Positions 11,131-22,370 of a DNA stretch of 64,000 nucleotides are shown in pieces. This DNA comes from Heterohyrax brucei. Lineage: Eukaryota > Chordata > Mammalia > Hyracoidea > Procaviidae. The position numbers were made by a program, and so were the translations under genes. The DNA is taken from positions 21,894,001 through 21,958,000 of the forward strand of contig CM053152.1 in assembly GCA_028571685.1 (NCBI GenBank). Direction: 5' to 3'. The notes beneath the pieces were generated by a model, which did no database searches, had not been told where the DNA came from, and saw only the letters and a program-made list of their open reading frames with translations. The stretch's first letter is position 1; each line of letters opens with the position of its first letter.

Positions 11131-11466
11131 GGGGTACTGGTAGTTTAGTGGTAAGCTTCTCACGTTCTAGGTGGGATTCCTGACCAGTGTACCTCATGCA
11201 CTGGCCACCACCTGTCAGTCAGTGGAGGTCTGCCTATTGCCATGACGCTGAAGAGGCTCCAGATGAGTTTCCAGACCAAGACAGGCTAAGAAGAAAGAGC
11301 TGTCAATCTACTTCCATAAATCAGCCATTGAAAACTCGAATGCACAAAGGTCTGATCAGTAACCAATCATAGCAATGACATGGGACTGGGAAGCATTCTG
11401 TCCCATTGTGCGTGGGGTTGCCTTAACTTGGGGGCTGACTCGGTGGCCGCAAACAACCAACAAAAT
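11131..11466 (+). mobile_element. tRNA-Gly-type SINE with RTE-like tail
   Basis: The head (tggtagtttagtggtaagct, ctaggtgggattcctgacca) resembles the start and T arm of a glycine tRNA. The body matches 63,029-63,357. The tail (ccattgtgcgtggggttgcc, then acaaccaacaa) matches the RTE 3' end at about 43,330-43,420. The perfect duplication TCCCATCAG lies at 11,122-11,130 and 11,467-11,475. Confidence 0.85.
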
Positions 11467-11475
11467 TCCCATCAG

Positions 11476-11883
11476 TTGAAGAGACAAAAACAATTAATAA
11501 CATATTTTCAGAAGAACAGAACATTGCTATATTAAATGCATAGTTTTTGTAAGAAATGTATATTTCAGAAATGATAAAAGTGAAAACAGCTCTGTTTTAG
11601 GGTAGAGAAATTATAACACTGTCAACTGTCAGCACTGCACCAGCCTCCTTCATCTCCAGACCTTTATGCCCGGACTAGAGATGCTATTGCGTTTTATCTT
11701 TTTAACAGAACTATAAGGTGGTTATTGCCATCACCGATTCATATAGCGGAAAGTTACCTTCTCTACCAAGGTTACCCAGATAATCAGAATCATGTCTTAC
11801 ACATAGGACTTCTGGCTTCAGTTGCTCTTTCGCTTTTATTCAACCATATTACTATGGATTGAACTGTCTCCTCCTCAACAGGC
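11476..11883. other. Unassigned, with a possible LTR-start scrap
   Basis: At about 11,852-11,883 the text actatggattgaactgtctc resembles the first 30 bases of the solo LTR family. The remainder is not recognised. Confidence 0.35.
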
Positions 11884-11960
11884 AATGCTACATCCTGTTA
11901 TACATAAGGTTGCTGTGAGTTGCAGTCAGCTTGACAGCACGTAACACCAACAGCACCAAC
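11884..11960 (+). mobile_element. SINE/RTE tail fragment
   Basis: About 77 bp matching only the 3' part of the SINEs (gttatacataaggttgctgt, then gcacgtaacaccaacagc). It is 5'-truncated and abuts the next SINE head. Confidence 0.65.
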
Positions 11961-12118
11961 TGAGTCCTCGGATGCAGCAAACAGGCACTGGACTTCCAAC
12001 TGAAGGGTTAGAGGTTTGAACTTACTCAGACGAGTCTTAGAAGACAGGCCTGGCAATCTGCTTGTGAAAGGCCCCAACCTTGAAAATCCTATGGAGCAGT
12101 TCTGTCCTGCATGCAGGT
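11961..12118 (+). mobile_element. AfroSINE variant
   Basis: tgagtcctcggatgcagcaa, agaggtttgaacttactcag, gacaggcctggcaatctgct and cctatggagcagttctgtcc occur in SINE order. The tail is lost. Confidence 0.7.
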
Positions 12119-12265
12119 CCCCGGCTTGGTGTCACCGCGACCCCTCCCACTTACATGAAGCGCGCGTTCCTGACATAAGATGGCACAGGCTTTGCACAAA
12201 GCTGGAGCTGGGTGAGCAGAGCGCGCGGTGTGGCAGCTCAGGCAGGTTCTAGTTCCCCTCTGGGG
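12119..12265. other. Small CpG-rich segment
   Basis: GC-rich text with about nine CpGs in roughly 150 bp (caccgcgacc, agcgcgcgttcc, gagcgcgcggtg) in an otherwise AT-rich, CpG-poor window. No start codon context, splice pair or TATA box is evident. It could be a recent insertion end or a minor regulatory site. Confidence 0.4.
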
Positions 12266-12589
12266 CGTAGAGAGGAGAGGAGAAGAGGGCTTCGTTTTCC
12301 TGGCAACCTACATCCCATGAGGAAGTGGGATACTTCAGTGCTCATTGCTGGACTCTGCCCAACAGCCATGGCCTAGGGACAGAATGAAGTTGGCATTTCC
12401 AGATAGGCACTGGGACCACAGCTGCCACAGAACACTTTCTCTGGGAGCCCACGGGCACCACAGTCGCCCAGGCCAGCTCTCCTGGAACAAGAAAGGCAGG
12501 CAAGTCCTAATTTCAAGTGAAGATGACTCTTTAACAGTTTTGCAAGATCTGAAACGCACACATCAATACAGATGAAGAATCTGTAAAGT
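12266..12589. other. No recognised feature
   Basis: Unique-looking. The 76-residue plus and 74-residue minus frames overlap each other and show no domain. Confidence 0.35.
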
Positions 12590-12725
12590 GTTCAGTAGAT
12601 AATTTTTGCTAATGCTCTGTCTACCCTTCTGGAGTTCTCTCTTCTCTGGTCCAAATATTCGATTTGCAGTTGGTTGTATCCATGGATATGGAATTTGCGG
12701 ATTCCAAGGTCCAACTATAAATGTC
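12590..12725 (-). repeat. Possible ancient DNA-transposon fragment
   Basis: On the minus strand it gives ccatggatacaaccaactgc and aatcgaatatttgg, similar to a common placental-mammal interspersed repeat whose family name I cannot assign safely. Confidence 0.35.
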
Positions 12726-13746
12726 GGCTGACAACAACGGGGCCTACTTGGGCTTGGTCCATAGCAGCCTTTCAAACAGTATTTCTTCGTCTTCCTCAAA
12801 GCTAATTGACACGTTCTCTGGCACGCTGAACACTGAAACTGTTTTAAGACAATCAGAACTTAATCATACAGATAATACTGTTAGTTTTAAGAATTTCAAA
12901 GGCATCCAACCCTATGCTTTCAGGAAGTCTTAACTAGCCACCTTAGTCAACTTCCATCAGTATTACACATTAAAGTAGTACTCCTCTGGCAGAGCTCTGC
13001 TAGGAACGGAGGTTTTTGTACCACACCCTAAAAGCTATTAGGCGGAGAGGAAATGAGTGTCTAAGTTGTTCAATGCGTTGTCCTGGCTTTAAAACCGTAC
13101 ACAAGTAAATTTTCGCTGGGATAAGGAGTATTAAACTCATCTCTTTTAAACACTTGTTGATAGCAAAGTCTCCTGAGATACAACCACTGATTGGACAGAC
13201 AAGTAAAAGAACTCTCCCCATCTATTTCTTCCTTAAAAGAATTGGCAGAGCAGCTTCTTGGATGACTCACTGATCTTGCCTTTGACCCATGCCAGAGCTC
13301 CGCCTGCTGGGTTCTCAGAGTTTCTGGCAAGCCCTCAGTGCACCGTGCAGGAAGTGAGGTCGTGATTGTTTTGGCAGTCTGGGTGACATTTATCCCCTGG
13401 TAGCCACTGAAGTTTATCAGTAGGTTTAGCCTTTGCACTTTGAAAAACCAACTATTATCTCACCCACAATTTAGAATAATAAAAGTACATGGCAGAAGAA
13501 CGTGCAGAAAGTCAAGATAAAGAACAAACGATGGAGAACCTGGAGTCCCTGTGGACCCTGGCCTGATGTGATAGGGCCAGCACTAAACCTCTTGTCCCAA
13601 CATACTTTCCTTTCATTCTAGTGTTAGCTTCAAGGAAAGGCATTTCTTGGGTGGGGGATTGAGGATAGAGACAGAATGCTATGTCTTTAGTTAATATTTT
13701 CGTTTTAGTTTTTTCCTGGAGAGACCTATAGAGGGGATACTTAGGC
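12726..13746. other. No recognised feature
   Basis: About 1 kb of apparently unique sequence. A 122-residue minus frame at 13,070-13,438 overlaps another frame and has no recognisable motif. Confidence 0.35.
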
Positions 13747-13754
13747 TTAGGGAG

Positions 13755-13954
13755 GAGTCCTTAGTTGGTACAAACAGTTAAGGTACTCAGCTGCTAACCA
13801 AAAGGATGGAGGTTTGAGTCCACCCAGAGGTACCTTGAAAGAAACGCCTAGTGATCTTCTGAAAAAAATTAGCCACTGAAAACCCTATGGATCATACTTC
13901 TCACACATGTGGACATGTGGGTCACCATGAGTTGGAACTGAATTGGCACCTAGT
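13755..13954 (+). mobile_element. AfroSINE with 8-bp duplication
   Basis: gagtccttagttggtacaaa head, ggaggtttgagtccaccc box, tgaaaaccctatggatcata and gggtcaccatgagttggaac tail. TTAGGGAG repeats at 13,747-13,754 and 13,955-13,962. Confidence 0.88.
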
Positions 13955-13962
13955 TTAGGGAG

Positions 13963-14799
13963 ATGATGTGTCCCTCATCTTTGAGCCTGGATTTCTTAGT
14001 GGGAGCCACAGTTAGAGTTGTTCAAAGGTGGAGCCAGCTGTCACAGTTCATTAGAGAGCTGACCCACACAGCCCTCCTGTGCCAGGAGGACACCCACTTT
14101 GGTTTGTTATCAGTCCAAGAAGCTATGTAACTGGAACAGAGACACAGGATTCTGAGGGCTTTTTGGCATGTAACTGACAGAAAAATAAGAGAGAGAGAGA
14201 GAGAAGGCATCATGAATCTTGCTCAACTATTTAACAGAAAAATAACATTATGTCATTATTGAAATTGTCTAAGATTGGTTGAATACCTGAGCCACTGTTG
14301 TTAACTGGAAAATGCACACGCAGATGAAAATATTGAATAACTCAATAAATTTCTTATCATGCATCAAACAAGTGAGAGACATTTTATTCAAATCGTGATT
14401 CTGGCTTGACTTCTTCAGTGTTTTCTTGTTTTGTTTTTGAAATCTGGAATATACTGTGGGACTCTGAGCATTTGATTACAAACCCAAGGCATACCTACAT
14501 TGAAGGCTGCACTGAAAAAAAAAAAAAAGAATATATATATTGCTGAAAATTAAAAAAGAAAAACGATATAAAATGCAGACCTTATAAGTTATTTTGTTAC
14601 TTGATGTTTTGTAAACATGTTTCTAGTGAGAGGATCATCCTCCACAGTAGGATCAGGACATACCAAAGGGGCACAGTATCTCAACTGGATCAGTTCCAAC
14701 TGATATGGGAATCTTGCCGGCCAGTGCCAGTTGATCGAAGCTAGCACTTTATCCGAAAGTGTAACTGAAAATGTCTTATAGTGACTATGACAGTGTGGA
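13963..14799. other. No recognised feature
   Basis: Holds a GA run at about 14,189-14,203 and an A-rich tract at 14,514-14,530, otherwise unassigned. Confidence 0.35.
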
Positions 14800-14966
14800 G
14801 TGCTGGCTAATGGCATTGGAATCAGAGTCAGACAAACCAAGCTTAAACCTCAGATCTGCTTCTTGTTAGCTGTGTGACTTTGGGCAAATTAAAATCTCTA
14901 ATCCTCAGTCACTTTACAAGATTATTACGGTGAGGATTGAATAAATCTAGAGGTGGTCAGTTTCCT
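14800..14966 (+). repeat. MIR SINE
   Basis: ggaatcagagtcagacaaac, tagctgtgtgactttgggca, then ggtgaggattgaataaatc: sense MIR order. Confidence 0.8.
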
Positions 14967-17289
14967 TGTTTTCTAGCTTTACCTCTTGGACCCTCATGGA
15001 CACAACACCCTTCCTTTCCTGACTTGATTTGTATGGTGATCCGTTTTTACAAATTTCTCTCATTCTCTTTTCCTTCTCTCCCTTCATTGTACTGGTCTGG
15101 AAAACCTCCAACCTAAAATGGACCCATTAATCCCCTTTCAGACTTTCATATAATAGCTGGATATGTAGGAAGAATTATTCACACAAATAAGATCAAAAAC
15201 CTCATACTTTCTATCCTCATCTCACACATGCTGTCAGCACCACTTGACCCAGTTGGCCTTTCCTTTCTTCTTGACTTCTTAACATCACGTTAAAATGTAA
15301 CTTAAAGTTCTTCTTCATTGCTTAAATTCACTCTGGAGTTTTTTGTTGTTCAAGGGACTCTGATAATATTTTTCAAAGAAGCAGGGAATGGAAGCTCCTT
15401 TACATTTAGACGGAGCCTTTCTGACCGTGTTTCAAATCACAGGACCTGTAAACTGTCCTTGCGAATTCTAGTAACTTTGAATAATCGTCCCTGAGGACCT
15501 AAAGAAACCAGAGGAGAGAGGTCCCTCTAACCCTCTGTGCCAGCCCTAGAGTGGAGCATCCACTTAGCCCTTTCCGTGACTCTTAAAGGGATGAGAGTTT
15601 ATGAGAGAAGTGCATTCATTCCACCAATGAATTATAGGACTTCAAAGAGAGATTTGTAAATATCTATTTGGCTCTCTTTCAGTTTCCTCTGATATCTAAG
15701 CAGGCAGAGTTGGGGTGGCGGAATGCCTAGCTTCTTGGATTCTAACTGACAGAAGCAGACATGATTCATGGGCCCAGACACTCTGTCAGAGAAACTCACT
15801 GGGATATCAGTAGCAACTGTATTTCAAGAAAGGTCCTCTGGTGCACTTCATGTCTGCAAATGTCAGCATACATTTAGACAGTCATTTTCCTCCATGGTTG
15901 TTGTAACTTCCAGCTCTAGGAAAGAGTAGGAGGAAGTTCGTGTCCTTGCCAGAAGTCCTGGAGGAAAACGAACCAGTCCTCAAAAATGAGTTACTCACAA
16001 TGTGAATTCATTGAGTAACTAAAGACTGAATGATGGAGTTACTCACACACCGTAACAGACACTACTCACAGCTACCTGGCCCATCTGGTCGTCTCTTTAT
16101 ACTCACATTACTTCTTACTTGAAAGAGGTTAATCAGTATTAATACATATGTATTAGGGAAAGGAGAGGTCTGCAGAGACATTTGCTAAATATCAGTACAG
16201 TACCTCTCTCTAGGTATATAAGAAAGGTGCTTGGGGAAGCACTGAATAACAGTTGAAATGTAAGTTACATATAGACCAGTCAATATATTAGCCATGTCAA
16301 TGTATTGCCAATTACAATATTCATGAATATAACATTTCTCAGAAAGATATTAGCATATAAGCAATTCAAACAGCTGCAGTTCATTGTGCTATTTCACAAT
16401 GACTTTCACACAAATAGTAGAATTTTATTTTTAACTTACAAATAAAATGCCTCAGTATTGTATTTGCAAACTGCAGTCATAGAATAGAAAAACCCACCAG
16501 CCTTCAAGGCGATGCTTGATAAAGAATGGCCCTAAAACAGTGAAATGTTCAGCCAATCTGCACATTTGTACCCCACACCTCTAACAGCAGGTTATTTGAG
16601 CAGACCCTCTTGTATGCTCTCTCTTGTGGGCATGTCAGAGCTATCTCAAGTCCATGTGAATAATTATTTATATAATGCCCATATTGTGAAATATAGATCA
16701 TGCATTATAAGCATTAGACAGTGCTTGTCTATGGCTTATATCACAGCCTTCTATCAACCCACTGTGTAAACAATCTCTCTCATACATAGGCCTTCAAGAT
16801 TATCCTGATGAATTGATCTTGTTCAGACCCTGTGTACATATTAAAACAATGTTTTATCACTATATAGATATATACACACACTCAATATTCACTGGTGCTA
16901 AAATAAATATTGTGACTTTGTGGAGAGAATGGCCTCCCTGGAGAACAGGAGGCATCAGATGGTCCTTATCAGTCACACAGATAGGAGTACGCCGGCTTGT
17001 AGCTTGGTTGTCGTGTTGTTTGGGATGTTTCCCTTTCTCATCTAAGTCAGGGAAGGGTTCTGTTCTTCATCAGATCAAAATTCCCTGGGACAGCCTAAGT
17101 CTGTGTGTACAGGAGAAATCTTAAAACTTCCTGCCTATTCAGTTGGTTTGTCCAGCGTGACTGTGGTTTTTGCTTTGTTGATTGGCATTTATTGACTGCT
17201 TAACATATCCTGAGCAATATAGAACATATAAAGACAAGATGACCTTTTTAAGAATATAAAAATGAATGGCTCAAGGTATTAATTGTTCT
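14967..17289. other. Longest repeat-free stretch
   Basis: About 2.3 kb in which I recognise no transposon, gene or RNA. The longest open frame is 103 codons (16,813-17,124) with no domain. It is the best place in the window to look for conserved noncoding sequence. Confidence 0.4.
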
Positions 17290-18691
17290 TTTTTAAAATC
17301 AGCTTTTTTCAATATATTTAAATATCATATGATTGACTCATTTAAAGTGTACAAGTCATTGGTTTTTGGTATAGTCACAGAATTGTGCAGTTGTCACTAC
17401 AATCAATTTCGATGCATTTCATTACCTACAAGAGAAACCTGGTACCCATTAGCAATCACACCTCATTTCCTCCCCTAGCTCCCCAACTCTAGGAAACTGT
17501 GAATTCACTTTCTGTCTCTGTATATTTGCATATTCTAAGATTTTATACTAATAAAAGCATGCAATATGTGATCTTTTGTGACTGGCTTTTTGCTTCAGTA
17601 ATGTCATAGTGTGTATTAGTATTTCATTCTTTTTTATTGCAGGGCATTATTTTATTGTATAAATATGCTACCTTTTGCTTATTCATTGATCAATTAATGG
17701 ACGTTTGGGTCATTTCCGCATTCTGCTATGAATACCTGTGTACAAGTTTTTGTGTTGATGTCTGTTTTTGTTTCTTGAGGGTATATACCTAGGTGTGTAA
17801 TCTTTAGATATAGTAATTCTATGTTTAACTTTTTTACAAATTGCACAACTGTTTTTCAAAGTGTACCATTTTACATTTCCCATCAGCAGTGTCTGACAGT
17901 TTCACCTTCTCTGCATCCTCACCAACACTGTGTGTTTTCTTGGTAATAAATCATCCTGGTGTGTGTGAATGACAGTGAGCCTCTTCTATGTGCTTATTAG
18001 CCATTTGTGTATCTTCTTTGAAGAAATATCTATTCAGACCCATTGCACACTTTAAATTGTCATTTTTCTTTTCATTATTGAGTTGTAAAACTTTTTTTGT
18101 CTTTTAGATATAAACTCTCATCAGATATATGATTTATAAATATTTTTACCCATTATGTAAATTTTCACTTTGTGGTGGTCTTCATTGAAGCACTGAAAGT
18201 TTTTAATTTTTGGTGAATTCCAATTTCCCTGTTTTTTTTGTTTCTTTTGTTATTTGTGCTTTTGATGTCATATTTAAGCAGGTTTGCTTAAATTCCGGTT
18301 AAGAAGATTTACTCCTCTATTAAAACTTCCCTTGTTGCTCTTCTGTCTACTTTTCTACCACTTAATGACAAGTGAGACAGAGGAGATTCCAACTATTATT
18401 GTTGAATTTTCTTTTTCTCCTTTCATTCCTGGCGATTTTTGTTTTGTGTATTTTAAGGGTTTGCTGTTAGGTGCACATCTGTTTATAATTTTGATGTATC
18501 ACTGATGAATTGACTCTTTTATTTTAAAATGCCCTTTTATTTTATCTCTAGTAACAATTTTTTTTTTTAGTCTTAAAGTCTATATTGTTTGATATTGGTG
18601 TAGCTACTCTGGCTTTCTTCTGGTAGCTCTTTGTATGACAGATCTTTTTCCATCCTTTTATTTCACTTTGTATCTTTGAATTTAAAGTGAG
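17290..18691 (-). mobile_element. Ancient L1M, antisense, part 1
   Basis: Classic antisense L1 3' UTR and ORF2 text: gaattgtgcagttgtcacta, gtacaagtttttgtgttgat, gggtatatacctaggtgtgt, then ORF2-derived sequence to 18,690. Parts 2 and 3 follow after insertions at 18,692-19,522 and 20,500-21,290. Confidence 0.8.
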
Positions 18692-19470
18692 CCTCCACCC
18701 ACCCACCTGCCCCATTAGCCTGGCGACCATGGTCTTGGGGCACATCTAGCTCAATTGTCATGGCACAGTCTGTAACGAAAATCGTCTACATCTAGCTGTG
18801 GTATGTAGCAACTGGGCCTTAAAAGCCTGTGAGTGGCCGTCTAAGATGCATCTACTGGTCCCATCCCAGCTGGAGCAAAGAATTAAGATCACAGACACAA
18901 GGGAAAGCTTAGTCCAAAGGACTAATAAACCACAGCTACCACATCCTCCACCAGACTGAGCCCAGAACAGCTGGATGCTGCTCAGTGACCACCTCCAGTG
19001 CTCTGGTAGGGATCACAGTAGCAGATACCGGACAGAGCGGGAGAAAAACAAGAACAAAATTCAAATTCACACACACACACACAAGGCCAGGCTTAGTGGC
19101 CTGACTGAGACTAGAGGAACTCCAAGAAAATGGCCCCTTGACACCCTTTTAAATCAATCCCGAAGTCAGTCCTGAGGTTCACCCTTGAGCCAAAGATTAG
19201 ACAGCTGTATAAGGCTAACAACAACACATATGAGGGATGTGCTTCATGGTTCAGTTATGTGTGTGAATTTAAGAGGCAAACCAGCACAAAGCTAAGACAG
19301 GAAAGCAGGAAGGGACAAGAAAACTGGATGAGTGAGAAGAGGGAACCCGGAGTGGAGAAGTGGAAACTGTTGATCCTTCGCAGGGTTGACACTCAACACC
19401 ACAAGACAATTTACATCTTAAGTGTTTAATGAGAAGTTAATTCTCTCCGTAAACTTGCACCGAAATCACT
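18692..19470 (+). mobile_element. L1 3' UTR (older afrotherian type), sense
   Basis: Contains gggccttaaaagcctgtgag and ctggagcaaagaattaagat, and ends gtttaatgagaagttaattc and ccgtaaacttgcaccgaaat. This is the complement of the antisense tails at 20,500 and 33,816. It interrupts the ancient L1M. Confidence 0.75.
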
Positions 19471-19522
19471 TACACACACACACACACACGCACGCACGCA
19501 CGCACACACACACACACACATG
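19471..19522. repeat. Compound microsatellite (CA)n-(CGCA)n-(CA)n
   Basis: Alternating CA units flank four CGCA-type units. It sits at the 3' end of the L1 insertion, a common place for tail-derived repeats to expand. Confidence 0.9.
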
Positions 19523-19524
19523 TT

Positions 19525-20497
19525 TGTTTCCTACAAAAAGAATGTACTTGGTCTTGTTCTTTTATCCAGTCTGACAATCCCTGGCTTTTGACTGAATTGT
19601 TGAAGTCATTCACACATAATGTTATTGATATGGTTGGATTCAGGGCTATCATTTCACTTTTGAAAAAATATGTATTTCATGGTGAGGTGTGTATTTGTGT
19701 GTATTTTTCCTTCTTTGTTTTGCATCAGTGAATATTTTCAATTACAATATTTAATTTAATGATTATTCACTATACATTTTTAGTTATTTCCTCAGTGGTT
19801 GCCAGGGGTTTACCGTATTCATTTTAATTTATCAGAATACATTTCAAATTTATACTAAATTTCAGTTCTGCTACTTTGCTCCACATGTCATAATTATATG
19901 AACACAACGCAACATTATAATTATTACTTCATATAATTTTTGATGGCTTTTAAAGAAACTGAAAGAAGAAAAGGAAGCAAGTATGTTTTTTATAGAGTTT
20001 GTTATATTAAGCTACTTATTTACCATTTTTGTTCTCTTCATTTGTTCCTCTAAATTAGTGTTACCATCTGGTGTCCTATCCATACTCCAGAGCTGTGTTC
20101 CACTGACCTCTTTGTGCTGTTATTGCCAAACAGATTACATCTCTGCAATATAATTCTATATGTGTCTTTTATAATTCCATAATTACCTTTACTAGTGTTC
20201 TTTGTTTCTTCATGAGGCTTTGGATTACTATCTGGGGTTCCTTGCTTTGGGCCTGGAAAACGCGGTCTGGTATTTCTTATAACAGGTGTGCTGTCAATGA
20301 ATTCTTTCTGCTTTCGTTTGTCTGAGAATGTCTTTGTTTTGCCTTCATTTTTAAAGATAGTTTTCTATGTGTCAGATTCTTGGTCGGTAGAGGTTTCCTC
20401 CACAATCCCAGCACTTTCGATATAGATTTTCCTTGCCTTATAGCCACTGTTGTGTCTAATGAGAAGTCCATTGTTAATCTTAATGGGGTCCCTGTGC
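19525..20497 (-). mobile_element. Ancient L1M, antisense, part 2
   Basis: Continues the antisense L1 order: ttatccagtctgacaatccc, tttcctcagtggttgccagg, gagaatgtctttgttttgcc, then ctaatgagaagtccattgtt before the next insertion. Confidence 0.75.
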
Positions 20498-20655
20498 AAA
20501 TTTACAGAGTGAATTAGTTTCTCACTAAACAGTTAAGACATAATTCGTCTTGTGGTGTTGATTGTCAACCCCATGAAGGATCAAGTTTCCCTTTCTCCGC
20601 TCCGGGTTCCCTGTTTTCATTCATCCAGTTTTGTTGTCCCTTCCTGCTTTCCTGT

Positions 20656-21156
20656 TGTCATGGTTGGAATTGTGTCCCCCCAAAAATGTGTGCAGCCACG
20701 TGGCTGGGATACGGTTCCCAGTATCTTGGGACTGTCCTCCATTGTGTGATCTTGCTAACCTGTATGTTAAAGGATTAGGGTGGGGCTGTGAATTCCTGCT
20801 ATGGGGGAAGTTTCCCTGGAGTATGGCTTGCCCCACCCTTAATGCTTTTAGCTTGCAAGGAATAAAAGGAAAAAGAAACAAAAGACAATTTGAGAACCTC
20901 GCTACCATCAAGCAAGCAGCACCGGGAGCAGAGCGCATCCTTCAGACCAGAGGTTCTTGCGTGAGGACGCTCCCTGGACAAAGACTGATGCAATACCGGA
21001 CTTTCCTCCAGAGCCGACTAGGGGAAAGTCTTTCCCTGGAGCGGACACCCTGAATATGGACTTGCAACCTACCGGACTGTGTAAGAATAAATCTTTCTTT
21101 GTTAAAGCCATCCACTCTGTGGTATTTCTGTTAGAGCAGCCTAGCTGACTAAAACA
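20656..21156 (+). mobile_element. Solo LTR with perfect 5-bp duplication
   Basis: Starts TGTCATGG and ends CTGACTAAAACA; AATAAA near 21,085. CCTGT is duplicated at 20,651-20,655 and 21,157-21,161. A 5-bp duplication suits an ERVL/MaLR-type element. The 140-residue frame across it is not a gene. Confidence 0.92.
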
Positions 21157-21174
21157 CCTGTCTCAGCTTTGTGC

Positions 21175-21216
21175 CAAAAGCCAAGCCAAGTGCCGTGGAG
21201 TCAGATCCGACTCATG
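21175..21216 (-). mobile_element. 42-bp RTE/SINE-tail insertion with perfect 9-bp duplication
   Basis: The insert is the antisense tail (agccaagccaagtgccg, gatccgactcatg). GCTTTGTGC flanks it at 21,166-21,174 and 21,217-21,225. The uninterrupted L1 3' UTR at about 19,283-19,295 gives the expected empty site in complement. Confidence 0.85.
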
Positions 21217-21290
21217 GCTTTGTGCTGGTGTGCCTATTAAATTCACATGTATAACAGAATCATGAAGCACATCCCTCATGCCTTATTTTC

Positions 21291-22370
21291 CTCTTCTTTC
21301 AATATTTTGTCCTTGTTTTTGTCATTCCACATTATTATTATTGTGTGTCTCTGTGTGGATCCCATTGTATTTATTCTACTTGAAGTTTGTTGAGCTTCTT
21401 GGTTACATAGACTAATGGTTTTCATCAAACTTGGGAAGTTTTAAGCCACCATTTCTTATATATATGTATATCTATATACATACATAGATATAGTTTTCTT
21501 TCTTCTCATTCTCTCACTGTATATGAGTTGAGTGGCTCAGTGGTGTTCCACATTTTTATGAGGTTCTGCTTATTTTTCTTCATGCTTGTTTCTATTTTTC
21601 ATGTTGCATATTTTGTTACTTTCAAGTTCACTATTTTTTCTGCCAAATTCAAATCTACTGTTGAGTTCCTTTAGTACATTTTTCATTTCAGTTATTGTAG
21701 TTTTGAACTCCAGAATGTTATTTGGTTCCTTTGATATGTACCTATGTATATAGTATTATTTTATATGTATATAAATATGTATTTAATACATATAGTATTA
21801 TTTTTTTATTGCATTATTGATGAGTCTGTCATTATGCCTTTACATCTTAGAACATGGTTGTCTAGTTCTTCTAAGATACTTTAACAGATATTTTGAAGAC
21901 TTTGTCTGCTAAGTCTGATATCTACACTGCTTCAAAGGCAATTGCTCTTGCTGCATTTTTTTCTGTGTAGAGATCACACTTTCCTGTGTCTCCCCTGACC
22001 CTTAAATGTCTTGTAATTTTTTTTGAAAACTAGCCATTTTAGATAACGTATTGCAGGGAATATCAGTACTGATCTTTTGTTGGGGCTTATAAGTATTTCC
22101 TTGTTTATTAGTTTACTGACTTGGCTGACCCATTTTACTGAAGTCTATCTCAGAGTGTGTAGTCTTTGATGTTGCCAGACAGTAGTCTTGGGTTTTCTCA
22201 ACTTGTATCTTCCAGAATGAAGCTTCTCACAGGGTGTACCACAGTGAGGGTAACTGGGGATTCATTGATCCCAGACTGCTGGATCTGGGATACAGTTTCA
22301 ACCCTATCAGTGAGTGCTGACTGGAATAAGGTCTTCTCAGACCTATCAACAACTTTTCCTGTAAAAGAGT
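21291..22370 (-). mobile_element. Ancient L1M, antisense, part 3
   Basis: gaagtttgttgagcttcttg, catcaaacttgggaagtttt, catttcagttattgtagttt and agactttgtctgctaagtct continue the same antisense L1. AT microsatellites at 21,459-21,492 and 21,738-21,800 lie inside. Confidence 0.7.

Larger units (their letters stand above)
20500..21290 (-). mobile_element. L1 3' UTR (older afrotherian type), antisense, carrying an LTR and a 42-bp insert
   Basis: ttagtttctcactaaacagt and cttgtggtgttgattgtcaa are the complement of the L1 end at 19,380-19,460. After the LTR the text continues with ttaaattcacatgtataaca and gaagcacatccctcat, the complement of 19,215-19,275. Insertions: LTR 20,656-21,156 and tail element 21,175-21,216. 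Confidence 0.75.

Noticed and set aside
11131-11200. Possible free-standing tRNA-Gly gene
   Set aside because: The acceptor and anticodon arms do not pair well, and the sequence continues into a SINE body with a target duplication.
12016-12252. 78-codon frame running from a SINE into a CpG-rich segment
   Set aside because: Starts within SINE sequence; no splice sites, domain or promoter support an exon.
20631-21053. 140-codon plus-strand open frame
   Set aside because: It lies almost wholly in the solo LTR at 20,656-21,156. The other LTR copies break it, and there is no domain.
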